Positions 53,949 through 62,018 of a DNA stretch of 64,000 nt are shown piece after piece. The position numbers and the translations under genes were made by a program. Source of the DNA: Acidobacteriota bacterium (GTDB lineage Bacteria; Acidobacteriota; Vicinamibacteria; Vicinamibacterales; JAFNAJ01); the NCBI GenBank assembly GCA_023384575.1, contig JAHDVP010000023.1, forward strand, positions 1 through 64,000. Direction: 5' to 3'. Under the pieces are notes generated by a model that made no database searches, was not told the DNA's origin, and saw nothing but the letters and a program-made list of their open reading frames with translations. Positions within the stretch are counted from its first letter, which is position 1. Every line of letters begins with the position of its first letter.

Positions 53949-54667
53949 TGCCCGGCACCCGTGTCGTCACGTTGAAGATCGACGATCAGGACCTCGGCGC
54001 CCGCGAAGACCAGACCATCCTCGAGGTCGCACGCGAGCACCACATCGACATCCCCACGCTGTGCCACCTGCAGGGGCTCTCCGACGTCGGGGCCTGCCGA
54101 CTGTGCCTCGTCGAGATCAAGGGGCAATCGCGCCTGCAGGCGTCGTGTGTCGCCAGGGTCGCCGAGGGCATGGAGGTCGTGACCGACTCCGAGCGTCTCC
54201 AGCGCTACCGCCGGACCATCGTGGAACTGCTCTTCTCGGAGCGGAACCACGTCTGTTCGGTGTGCGTGTCGAACGGCCACTGCGAACTGCAGGATCTGAG
54301 CCGCACGGTCGGCATGACGCACGTCCACGTGCCGTACCTCTTTCCCGTGCACCAGGTCGATGCCTCGCACGAGCGATTCGTCGTCGATCACAACCGCTGC
54401 GTGCTGTGCACGCGCTGCGTCCGGGTGTGCGACGAGATCGAGGGCGCGCACACGTGGGACCTGCTCGGCCGGGGCCTCGGCGCCCGCGTCATCACGGACC
54501 TCAACCAGCCGTGGGGCACGTCGGAGACGTGCACGAGTTGCGGCAAGTGCGTGCACGTCTGCCCGACCGGCGCCCTGACCGAGAAGGGCAAGTCGGTGCA
54601 GGAGATGGCCAAGCGCTCGCAGTTCCTGCCGTACCTGACGCAGATGCGGGGCCGCAGAGAGGAATAG
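53945..54667 (+). CDS. hoxU: [NiFe]-hydrogenase diaphorase subunit HoxU (iron-sulfur)
   Basis: The 240-residue protein is the short NuoG-type subunit: a plant-ferredoxin-like [2Fe-2S] site ([18 protein letters not shown] ... SCVARV), a His/Cys [4Fe-4S] site ([13 protein letters not shown]) and a double [4Fe-4S] ferredoxin ([26 protein letters not shown]). It passes electrons between HoxEF and the hydrogenase half HoxYH. Five bases separate its stop from hoxY. Confidence 0.94.
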   Translation: MMPGTRVVTLKIDDQDLGAREDQTILEVAREHHIDIPTLCHLQGLSDVGACRLCLVEIKGQSRLQASCVARVAEGMEVVTDSERLQRYRRTIVELLFSERNHVCSVCVSNGHCELQDLSRTVGMTHVHVPYLFPVHQVDASHERFVVDHNRCVLCTRCVRVCDEIEGAHTWDLLGRGLGARVITDLNQPWGTSETCTSCGKCVHVCPTGALTEKGKSVQEMAKRSQFLPYLTQMRGRREE

Positions 54668-54671
54668 GACC

Positions 54672-55208
54672 ATGAAGCCCACGCTGGCCACGGTGTGGCT
54701 CGACGGCTGCTCGGGCTGCCACATGTCGCTGCTCGACATGGACGAGCGCCTGATCGACGTGCTCGCGCGCGCCGACCTCGTCTACAGCCCGCTCGTCGAC
54801 CTGAAGGTCTTTCCCGACACGGTCGACGTCACGCTCGTCGAGGGCGCCGTCAGCAGCGAGGAGGACCTGCACAAGATCCGGCACGTCCGCGAACGGACGA
54901 AGCTGCTCGTCGCGCTCGGCGACTGCGCGGTGACGAGCAACGTGCCCGGCATGCGCAACCTGTTCGGGGTGGCGGCCGTCATGCGCCGGGCCTACGACGA
55001 CACGGTGGCCGGGCCGGGGCGCGGGACGACGCCGTCGGAGGTGATTCCCGCACTCCTGCCGACCTCGCGCCCGGTCCACGAGGTGGTCACGGTCGACCTG
55101 TTCCTCCCGGGCTGTCCGCCCCCCGCCGACGCCATCCACACCTTGATCAACGAGCTCGTCGAGGGGCGCACGCCCGACCTCTCGGCGTTGTCGCGGCTCG
55201 GCAGGTAG
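54672..55208 (+). CDS. hoxY: Bidirectional [NiFe]-hydrogenase small subunit HoxY
   Basis: The 178-residue protein has the proximal [4Fe-4S] ligands Cys13 and Cys16 (DGCSGCHMS), a third in LGDCAVTS and the fourth in [10 protein letters not shown], as in cytosolic group 3 small subunits without a signal peptide or medial/distal clusters. It pairs with HoxH, six bases downstream. Confidence 0.94.
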   Translation: MKPTLATVWLDGCSGCHMSLLDMDERLIDVLARADLVYSPLVDLKVFPDTVDVTLVEGAVSSEEDLHKIRHVRERTKLLVALGDCAVTSNVPGMRNLFGVAAVMRRAYDDTVAGPGRGTTPSEVIPALLPTSRPVHEVVTVDLFLPGCPPPADAIHTLINELVEGRTPDLSALSRLGR

Positions 55209-55214
55209 GGCATC

Positions 55215-56642
55215 ATGTCGAAGACCATCACGATCGATCCCGTCACGCGCATCGAGGGGCACTCGAAGATCACCATCCACCTCGACGAGGCGGGCCACGT
55301 CTCGGACGCGCGATTCCACGTCACGCAATTCCGCGGGTTCGAGAAGATCTGCGAGGGGCGGCCGTTCTCGGAGATGCCGTCGCTGATGGCCCGTACCTGC
55401 GGCATCTGCCCGGTGAGCCACCTCATCGCGTCGGCCAAGGCGTGCGACGCCCTGCTCGCCGTCAGGATTCCAGAGACCGCCGAGACGCTCAGGCGCGTGA
55501 TCAACCTGGCCCAGATCCTCCAGTCGCACGCCCTCAGCTTCTTCTACCTCTCGTCGGCCGATCTCCTGCTCGGCATGGACGCGGACCCGGCGACGCGGAA
55601 CCTCGTCGGCGTCCTGGCAGCCGAGCCGGAGTTCGCCCGCCGGGGCATCCGACTCCGGCAGTTCGGACAGCAGATCATCGAGCGGCTGGCGGGCAAGCGC
55701 ATCCATCCCGCGTGGGTCGTGCCGGGTGGTGTGAGCGCGCCGCTCGACGAAACGACCCGCGACTGGATTCTCTCGTCGCTCCCCGAGATGCAGCGGCTCG
55801 TCGAAGAGACGCTCGCCGACTTCAAGCGGCGCCTCGAGCAGTTTCGTGAGGAGATCCGCTCGTTCGCGAACTTCCCCTCCCTCTTTCTCGCGATGGTCGA
55901 CGAATCGGGGCGGCTCGACTTCTACGACGGCCGCCTGCGCTTCGTCGATGCCCGCGGCGACGTCGTCGCCGACGGGATCGAGCCGACGGCCTACGCGGCG
56001 CACATCGCGGAAGCCGTCGAGCCGTGGTCGTACCTCAAGTCGCCCTACTACCTGCCGAAGGGATACCCGGAGGGCATCTACCGCGTCGGCCCGCTCGCGC
56101 GGCTCAACGCCGCCGACGGATGCGGCACGCCGCTCGCCGACCAGGAGTGGGCCGAGTTCCGCGACCTCGAACGCGGATCGGTGTTGAGCTCGTTTCACTA
56201 CCACTACGCCCGCCTCATCGAGATGCTCCACTGCGTGGAACGACTCGGCGAGCTGCTCGAGCCGCCGGAGTGCCTCGGCCGCCAGGTGCGCGCGCACGCG
56301 CAGCCCAACGCGCGCGAGGGCATCGGCGTCGCCGAGGCGCCGCGCGGCACCCTGATCCACCACTACCGCATCGACGAGCACGGGCTCGTCACCTGGGCCA
56401 ACCTGATCATCGCGACGGGCCACAACTCGCTCGCGATGAATCGCGGCGTGTTGCAGGTCGCCCGGCACTTCGTCGACGGGAGGAAGATCCAGGAGGGCGC
56501 GTTGAACCGTGTCGAGGCCGTGATTCGTGCCTACGACCCGTGCCTGAGCTGCTCGACGCACGCCGTCGGGCAGATGCCCCTCACGCTCCAACTCGTCGCG
56601 GCAGACGGCGCGCTGGTCGACGAGGTCGGCCGCGCGTCTTGA
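55215..56642 (+). CDS. hoxH: Bidirectional [NiFe]-hydrogenase large subunit HoxH
   Basis: The 475-residue protein has the nickel ligands Cys62 and Cys65 ([10 protein letters not shown]) and Cys443 and Cys446 in DPCLSCSTH. The motif is followed by a 26-residue tail after His449, the part removed by the maturation protease. Together with hoxEFUY this marks a group 3d NAD-linked enzyme that couples H2 and NAD(H). Its stop overlaps the TTG start of the protease gene (TTGA). No hyp genes for cofactor assembly are in the window. Confidence 0.95.
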   Translation: MSKTITIDPVTRIEGHSKITIHLDEAGHVSDARFHVTQFRGFEKICEGRPFSEMPSLMARTCGICPVSHLIASAKACDALLAVRIPETAETLRRVINLAQILQSHALSFFYLSSADLLLGMDADPATRNLVGVLAAEPEFARRGIRLRQFGQQIIERLAGKRIHPAWVVPGGVSAPLDETTRDWILSSLPEMQRLVEETLADFKRRLEQFREEIRSFANFPSLFLAMVDESGRLDFYDGRLRFVDARGDVVADGIEPTAYAAHIAEAVEPWSYLKSPYYLPKGYPEGIYRVGPLARLNAADGCGTPLADQEWAEFRDLERGSVLSSFHYHYARLIEMLHCVERLGELLEPPECLGRQVRAHAQPNAREGIGVAEAPRGTLIHHYRIDEHGLVTWANLIIATGHNSLAMNRGVLQVARHFVDGRKIQEGALNRVEAVIRAYDPCLSCSTHAVGQMPLTLQLVAADGALVDEVGRAS

Positions 56643-57079
56643 CGACGCTCGTGATCGGCATCGGCAACCCGTGGCGGGGGGACGACGGCGCCGGGCCCGC
56701 GGCCGTGGAGCGGTTCGTGGCCGAGGGCATGCCCGACGGCGTCGCTGCCATCGTCGTGCACCAGTTGACGCCGGATCTGGCAGAGCCGGTTTCCTCTGCC
56801 GGGCGCGTGATCTTCGTCGACGCCGCCGTCGATCTCCCGGCCGGCGCCCTCGGGATCCGTGATCTGGCACCCGACGCCTCGAGGCGCCCGACGACGCACC
56901 ACCTCGAACCGGCCGCAGTCCTCGCCCTCTCGACCACACTCTACGGGCGGGCCCCGTCCGCCACGCTCGTGACCATCGGTGCCGCGCAGTTCGACGAAGT
57001 CGACCGGCTCTCGGAGCCTGTCCACCAGGCGATTGGTGAAGTGGTCGTGGTCCTCCGCCGCCTGACGGGTGTCGCGTGA
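56639..57079 (+). CDS. hoxW: Hydrogenase maturation endopeptidase HoxW
   Basis: The 146-residue protein shows the M52 protease pattern: LVIGIGNPWRGDDGAG with the Ni-sensing acidic residue, then VIFVDAAVD and a late HHLEPAAVL. It should clip the HoxH C-terminal tail after nickel insertion. The start is set at TTG 56639, overlapping the hoxH stop by four bases; a GTG at 56650 is an alternative. It is the last gene of the operon, converging on the amidohydrolase gene. Confidence 0.88.
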   Translation: MTTLVIGIGNPWRGDDGAGPAAVERFVAEGMPDGVAAIVVHQLTPDLAEPVSSAGRVIFVDAAVDLPAGALGIRDLAPDASRRPTTHHLEPAAVLALSTTLYGRAPSATLVTIGAAQFDEVDRLSEPVHQAIGEVVVVLRRLTGVA

Positions 57080-57104
57080 GCGGACGGTCCTCGTGCGACG
57101 CCGA

Positions 57105-58844
57105 TCAGTTGGTCTCGGCAGGGGCGGGTCGTTCGTACACGACCTTGCCGTCGAAGATGGTGAACACCACGACGGCTTCGAGCAGGCGCGCGGACGGCTG
57201 GCCGAAGATGTCGGCCGACATCACGACGATGTCCGCCAGCATCCCGGGCTCGATTCGCCCCTTGCGGTGCTCGTCGAACGAGGCGAAGGCCCCGGCGCTG
57301 GTGTAGGCATCGACCGCCGAGGCGAGCGGCAGGCGTTCGTCGGCATGCCAACCTCCCTCGGGCTTCCCTTGAGGGGTCGTGCGGTTGACCGCCATGTTCA
57401 GGCCGAGGCGCGGGTCGATGTCGACGACGGGCCAGTCGCTGCCGAAAACGACCGTGCCTCCCGCTTCGACGATGCGGCGATAGGCCCACCCACGGGCCGC
57501 GCGCTCGGGTCCGATGGCCGCCGCCCAGACGTCGATCTGGTTCGGCGCCGGGTTCGCGTGGAACGGCTGCATCGACGCGATGACGCCGAGCTCCGCGAAT
57601 CGGGGCACGTCGGCTGGGTCGATCGTTTCGATGTGTTCGATCCGATGGCGCCGGCCCCGTTCCGGCGCCGGGTTGACCTTCGCGGCGTGCTCGAACGCGT
57701 CGAGCGCCATCCGGACGCCGCGATCGCCGATGGCGTGAATCATCACCTGCCACCCCGCGGCGTCGAGGCGCGCCACGAGATCGTCGAGCGCGTCCGCGTC
57801 GGCCATGGGCTCGCCGGCGGTTGCCGGGCGGTCGGCGTACGGCTCGAGCATTGCGGCGGTGTGCGACTCGATCACCCCGTCGACCATCAGCTTGACGACC
57901 CCGGCTTTGAGCAACGGGTCGTCCGGAAACCGCTCGCGCAGCAGCTCGAGCTCGATGAGCGCTTCCTCGCCGGGAGGGACGTCGAGCGACAGCGCGTGGT
58001 AGACGCGGACCTTCAGCTCGCCCATGGCCCGGGCCTCGCGCAGCAGCTCGAGGTCGCCTGCGCGCCCGTGGGCGTTGTGGACGCTGGTGACTCCGTGTGC
58101 GTGCGCCTCGGCCGTCGCCGCGGCGAGGGCGCGCCGCTGATCGTCGACGGTGACCTCGGGCACGACCGCGCGAACGAGGTGGCGTGCGGCTTCCTTCAGC
58201 ACGCCCGTCGGCTCTCCCGTCCGGGGATTCCGGACGATCTCGCCGTTCGGCGGGTCGGGTGTCGTTCGCGTGATACCGGCGAGCTCGAGCGCTTTCGAGT
58301 TGACCCAGTCGGTGTGGCCGTCGTACGCCACCATGCGCGCCGGTCGATCGGGAACGAGACGGTCGAGCAGCTCGCGGGTGGGGAGCCCGCCGGGGAACGG
58401 CTGGTAGTACCAGCCCCGGCCCAGGACCCACGGGCTCTCGGGGTGCGCGGCGGCGAAGTCGACGATTGCGCGCTCGATCTCGGCGAGCGTCGCGGCATCG
58501 AGCAGGTTCGCCTGCTCGAGCGCGAGACCACCGCTGACGAAGTGCGCGTGGGCGTCGTTGAATCCGGGCAGCACCGAGCCGCCGCGCGCGTCGACGACGC
58601 GCGTGTCCTTCCGGCGCAGGCGCTGGATCTCGCGGTTGCTGCCCACGTCGAGGATCTGGTTGCCGCGGATGGCCACCGCCTCCGCCACCCCGGTCGCGCC
58701 CCCGCCCTGGTGCACCCTGCCGTTGACGATGATGAGATCGACCGGGCCCGTGCGGTCGTCGCGTTGGGCGCCGACGATGAGCCCGGCCACGAGGGTGATC
58801 GTGACGATCGCGACGACGATGTAGGCGGTGAGACGCGCGGCCAT
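57105..58844 (-). CDS. Amidohydrolase family protein (YtcJ-like), membrane-anchored or exported
   Basis: The 579-residue protein begins with a membrane/signal segment (residues 5-27) and then the metal-dependent hydrolase fold: LPGFNDAHAHF for the first two His, HAIGDRG and RIEHIE in the middle, and FGSDWPVVDIDP with the catalytic Asp near the C-terminus. YtcJ/AepA-type amidohydrolases cleave amides or related bonds; substrate unknown. The -10-like TAGACT lies 22 bases before the ATG. Confidence 0.87.
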   Translation of the reverse strand: MAARLTAYIVVAIVTITLVAGLIVGAQRDDRTGPVDLIIVNGRVHQGGGATGVAEAVAIRGNQILDVGSNREIQRLRRKDTRVVDARGGSVLPGFNDAHAHFVSGGLALEQANLLDAATLAEIERAIVDFAAAHPESPWVLGRGWYYQPFPGGLPTRELLDRLVPDRPARMVAYDGHTDWVNSKALELAGITRTTPDPPNGEIVRNPRTGEPTGVLKEAARHLVRAVVPEVTVDDQRRALAAATAEAHAHGVTSVHNAHGRAGDLELLREARAMGELKVRVYHALSLDVPPGEEALIELELLRERFPDDPLLKAGVVKLMVDGVIESHTAAMLEPYADRPATAGEPMADADALDDLVARLDAAGWQVMIHAIGDRGVRMALDAFEHAAKVNPAPERGRRHRIEHIETIDPADVPRFAELGVIASMQPFHANPAPNQIDVWAAAIGPERAARGWAYRRIVEAGGTVVFGSDWPVVDIDPRLGLNMAVNRTTPQGKPEGGWHADERLPLASAVDAYTSAGAFASFDEHRKGRIEPGMLADIVVMSADIFGQPSARLLEAVVVFTIFDGKVVYERPAPAETN

Positions 58845-58963
58845 GGGCCCCCCGGGATGAGGTCAAGTCTAGCACGCGGTCGGCGGTCCAGCCGGCCGAC
58901 CGCTGCGGCGTCGACGAGGCGGGTCACCGCGAGATCGCGCGGCCGTTTCCGCACACCGGTGGG

Positions 58964-59797
58964 TCAGACGGAGGTCGAGCCCCGCGGGCCTCGCGTCGAG
59001 GCATCGATCCTCGCGAGGAACTCGAGCGCGATCCGGTTGAACTCGGCAGGCTGCTCCCAGTGCGCCGCGTGCCCTGCACCGTGCACCTCGTGGCCTTCGG
59101 CGCCGGCGATGTGCCGAAGGAGGATGTCGGCGTACGCGCGTCCCTTGATGAGGTCGTGCTCGGCCCAGATCACCGACGTCGACGCCGCGATGCGGTGGAG
59201 GTCGGGCGTCAGATGGAGCGCGAGGAACGCGTCACAGAGACGCACGACGGCAGGGTAGTCGAGCTGGGCGTATCGCCTCCGGGCTTCCTCGAGCAGCGCC
59301 TGATGGGTCCGGATGAAGGGCGGCGAGAAGTTCCAGGGCACCGTGACCCGGAAGAACTCGTCGGGCACCGCTCGCCTGGCCACGTCGGCCCAGCTTTCGA
59401 CGACGAGCCGCAGCTCGGGGCCGACCTCGCTCACGGTGTTGGCCAGGACGAGTCCGAGGAGGCGCCCGGGGTGCGCGATGGCGAACGCCTGCGCCACCTC
59501 GCCGCCGTACGAGAGGCCCAGGACGTGGGCACGGGCGATGCCGAGCGCGTCGAACAGCCCGGCGAGATCGTCGGCGTGAACCGCTATCGAGTAGGGCTCG
59601 TCGGGATGATCCGACTGGCCCTGGCCCCGGCAGTCGTGCAGCAGCAGACGATAGCGCGCGGCGAACGCGTCACGCTGGGCGAGCCAGCCCGTTGCCGCGT
59701 TCATGAGAATCCCGTTGACGAGGGCGACGACCGGGGCGCCCTCGGGCCCGTGCAGCTCGTAGTAGAGCTCGACGGCGCCGACCTGCGTGCGTGGCAT
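58964..59797 (-). CDS. Alpha/beta hydrolase (3-oxoadipate enol-lactonase/haloperoxidase-like)
   Basis: The 277-residue protein has the triad Ser in GLSYGGE, Asp in IWAEHDLIKG and His in GAGHAAHWEQPAEF, with the oxyanion segment VNGILMN. It is close to PcaD-like lactonases and perhydrolases, but no aromatic-degradation genes are nearby. The start at 59797 was chosen because homology begins there, seven bases after a TACACT hexamer. Confidence 0.85.
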   Translation of the reverse strand: MPRTQVGAVELYYELHGPEGAPVVALVNGILMNAATGWLAQRDAFAARYRLLLHDCRGQGQSDHPDEPYSIAVHADDLAGLFDALGIARAHVLGLSYGGEVAQAFAIAHPGRLLGLVLANTVSEVGPELRLVVESWADVARRAVPDEFFRVTVPWNFSPPFIRTHQALLEEARRRYAQLDYPAVVRLCDAFLALHLTPDLHRIAASTSVIWAEHDLIKGRAYADILLRHIAGAEGHEVHGAGHAAHWEQPAEFNRIALEFLARIDASTRGPRGSTSV

Positions 59798-59804
59798 GGC
59801 GCCC

Positions 59805-59851
59805 AGTGTAGCGGACCGTGCCTGTCGCCGTCGCGCCACCTGCGATACCCT
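59805..59851. promoter_or_regulatory. Divergent leaderless -10 boxes
   Basis: In the 62 bases between the hydrolase and reductase genes, TACACT (minus strand, 59810-59805) lies seven bases before one ATG and TACCCT (59846-59851) eight bases before the other. No ribosome sites are seen for either gene. Confidence 0.4.
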
Positions 59852-59859
59852 GTTGGACC

Positions 59860-60795
59860 ATGCGAATCGCAGTCGTGGGGTCCGGGGCCGTCGGCGGGTA
59901 CTACGGGGCGAAGCTCGGGCGTGCCGGTCACGAGGTGGTGTTCGTGGCGAGAGGCGCCCACCGGGCGGCGATCGAGGCGGGCGGGCTGCGGGTGCAGAGT
60001 CCGCTCGGCGACTTCGCGGTCCGGGCCGTCGCCGTCGACGACACGAGTCGCCTCGAGCCCGCCGACCTGGTCCTGCTCGCCGTCAAGACGTACGACCTCG
60101 ACGCGGCGCTGCCTCTGGTCGGGCCGCTCGTCGGGCAGGGCACGACGGTGCTGACGCTGCAGAACGGCGTCGACAGCCCGGAGCAGGTCGCGGCCCTCGT
60201 CGGCAGGGGTGCCGTGATCGGAGGCGCGGCGTACATCGCCACGGCGCTCGTCTCGCCCGGCGTCATCGTGCAGACGGGGACCCATCGCCGCATCGCCTTC
60301 GGCGAGGTGTTCGACCCGCCAGGCAACCTGTCGCGGAGGGTCGCCGCCCTTCACGAGGCGTTCGCGGCGGCCGACATCGAGTCGGAGCCGCACGCCGACG
60401 CGCGCGTCCCGCTGTGGGAGAAGTTCACCTACCTCGCGCCGCTTGCCGGGTTCACCGCGGCAGCTCGTCGTCCGTCGGGTGATGTCTGGTACGAGCCGTC
60501 GGCCCGCGTTCCGTTTCTCGAGGGCGTGCGTGAGGTCGAACGTGTGGCGCGCGCCGAGGGCGTGCCCGTGGCCTCCGACCTGCTGGCGCGCATCACGGCC
60601 TACATGGATGCGCTCCCCCGTGAGATGCGGTCGTCGATGCTGATCGACCTCGATGCCGGCCGACGCATCGAAGTCGAGGCGCTGCAGGGGAGCGTGGTGC
60701 GGCGCGGCCTCGCGCGCGGCGTGCCGACACCCGTCATGTCGACCCTCTACGCCGTGCTGCGGCCCCACGCGCACGGTCGGACGGTGCCGGACTAG
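59860..60795 (+). CDS. 2-dehydropantoate 2-reductase family protein
   Basis: The 311-residue protein has the Rossmann start IAVVGSGAVGGYYGAKLGRAGH, LVLLAVKTYD, TLQNGVD and the C-terminal helical domain with KFTYLAPL and SSMLIDLDAGRRIEVEALQGSVVR, as in PanE/ApbA. PanE reduces ketopantoate with NADPH for coenzyme A synthesis; paralogues act on other 2-oxo acids. The next gene, TauE/SafE, begins immediately after its stop, suggesting an operon and a substrate other than ketopantoate is possible. Confidence 0.85.
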   Translation: MRIAVVGSGAVGGYYGAKLGRAGHEVVFVARGAHRAAIEAGGLRVQSPLGDFAVRAVAVDDTSRLEPADLVLLAVKTYDLDAALPLVGPLVGQGTTVLTLQNGVDSPEQVAALVGRGAVIGGAAYIATALVSPGVIVQTGTHRRIAFGEVFDPPGNLSRRVAALHEAFAAADIESEPHADARVPLWEKFTYLAPLAGFTAAARRPSGDVWYEPSARVPFLEGVREVERVARAEGVPVASDLLARITAYMDALPREMRSSMLIDLDAGRRIEVEALQGSVVRRGLARGVPTPVMSTLYAVLRPHAHGRTVPD

Positions 60796-61611
60796 ATGAC
60801 GCCGTTCCAGATCCTCGAGGTCGTGGGGATCGGAGGCCTCGCCGGCGCGCTCGGCGCCGTTCTCGGCCTCGGCGGCGGCATCTTCCTCGTGCCGTTCCTC
60901 GTCGCCATCGTCGGGCTGCCCTTCCCGGCGGCCCGCGGCATCAGCCTGATGACGGTCATCGCCACGTCGGGAGCGGTGACGACGGGCAGCGCGTCGCGGC
61001 AGCTGGTGAACATGCGCCTCGCGATGCTGCTGCAGATCGCGGCCGCAGCAGGCGGGCTGACCGGTGGCGTCACCTCGCATGCCCTGTCGGAGCGAACGTT
61101 GACGGCGATGTTCGGCGTGACCATGGCCGGCATCGCCGTCGTGATGATGACGCGGCTGACCCGCCGGAACATCCTCGAGGCGAACGTCGTGCCGGGGAAG
61201 TTCGGCGGCAGGGTCTTCGACCCCGATACCGGGCAGGTCGTCTCGTACCGCGTGAAACGGACACCGCTCGCCGTCATCGTCTCGTTCGTCGGAGGCAACC
61301 TGTCGAGCCTGCTGGGGATCGGTGGGGGCATTCTCGTCGTGCCGGCCCTCAATGCCTGGTGCGGCGTGCCGCTGCGGGTGGCGGCCGCCACGAGCTCGCT
61401 GATGATCGGCGTGACGGCGGTCTCCGCGGCCCCGATCTACTACGCCCGGGGCGAGATCGTGGCGCCGCTCGCCGCGGGGGGCGTGATTGGCGTGCTGATC
61501 GGGTCGAGGGTCGGCCTTCGGCTCGGCGTGAAGACATCGACCCGCACCTTGAAAGTCCTGATGATCGCCGTGCTGCTCACGGTATCGGTCGTCATGTTCA
61601 CGAGACTCTGA
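60796..61611 (+). CDS. TauE/SafE family membrane exporter
   Basis: The 271-residue protein has eight or so membrane helices in two repeats, each opening with GLGGGIFLVPFLV and GIGGGILVVPALN, the family's duplicated motif. Members move sulfite, sulfoacetate or other organic anions. The ATG directly follows the reductase stop, and its own stop shares a base with the DUF1634 start (TGATG), so all three genes are one unit. Confidence 0.9.
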   Translation: MTPFQILEVVGIGGLAGALGAVLGLGGGIFLVPFLVAIVGLPFPAARGISLMTVIATSGAVTTGSASRQLVNMRLAMLLQIAAAAGGLTGGVTSHALSERTLTAMFGVTMAGIAVVMMTRLTRRNILEANVVPGKFGGRVFDPDTGQVVSYRVKRTPLAVIVSFVGGNLSSLLGIGGGILVVPALNAWCGVPLRVAAATSSLMIGVTAVSAAPIYYARGEIVAPLAAGGVIGVLIGSRVGLRLGVKTSTRTLKVLMIAVLLTVSVVMFTRL

Positions 61612-61913
61612 TGGCGGTCGACCCCTTCGTCGTCTCCGACGCCGAGCGCTTCGCCGGCCGGTTGCTTCGCGCCGGCGTGGCTCTCGCGGCGATCCTGCTG
61701 TTCGTCGGGCTCGTCGCCTCGTCGGCCGTGAACGAGGCAATCGCCGAGGATCTGTTCTGGGGAGGCTTCCTGGTGCTGATGGCGACGCCGCTCGCGCGTG
61801 TCGTCGTGTCGCTCGTCGAGTACGTCCGGGCCCGGGAGTGGATGTTCGTCCTGGCCACGCTCGGCGTGCTCGCCGTGCTCTCCGGGACCGTGTGGGTGGC
61901 GCTCAGCCACTGA
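61611..61913 (+). CDS. DUF1634 membrane protein
   Basis: The 100-residue protein has three membrane helices and the DUF1634 pattern (RFAGRLLRAGVALAAILL, GGFLVLMATPLARVVVS). The family is found beside TauE/SafE exporters, as here, and is probably an accessory subunit. Translation is coupled to the exporter. Confidence 0.85.
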   Translation: MAVDPFVVSDAERFAGRLLRAGVALAAILLFVGLVASSAVNEAIAEDLFWGGFLVLMATPLARVVVSLVEYVRAREWMFVLATLGVLAVLSGTVWVALSH

Positions 61914-61925
61914 GGGGCGGGGCCG

Positions 61926-61986
61926 CGAGGGGCTGAAGCCCCTCGCGCTACGGGGGGCGGTCCGTAGCGCCGGGGCTTCAGCCCCG
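61926..61986. repeat. REP-like pair of hairpins
   Basis: CGAGGGGCT-GA-AGCCCCTCG (61926-61945) and CGGGGCT-TC-AGCCCCG (61971-61986) flank GCGCTAC/GTAGCGC (61945-61951 and 61964-61970), forming a nested structure between convergent genes. It resembles GGGGCTTCAGCCCC-type extragenic repeats and may also end transcription of both neighbours. Confidence 0.65.
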
Positions 61987-62018
61987 ACGGAAGGAACACC
62001 AGGCGGCCGCCCGGTTCG

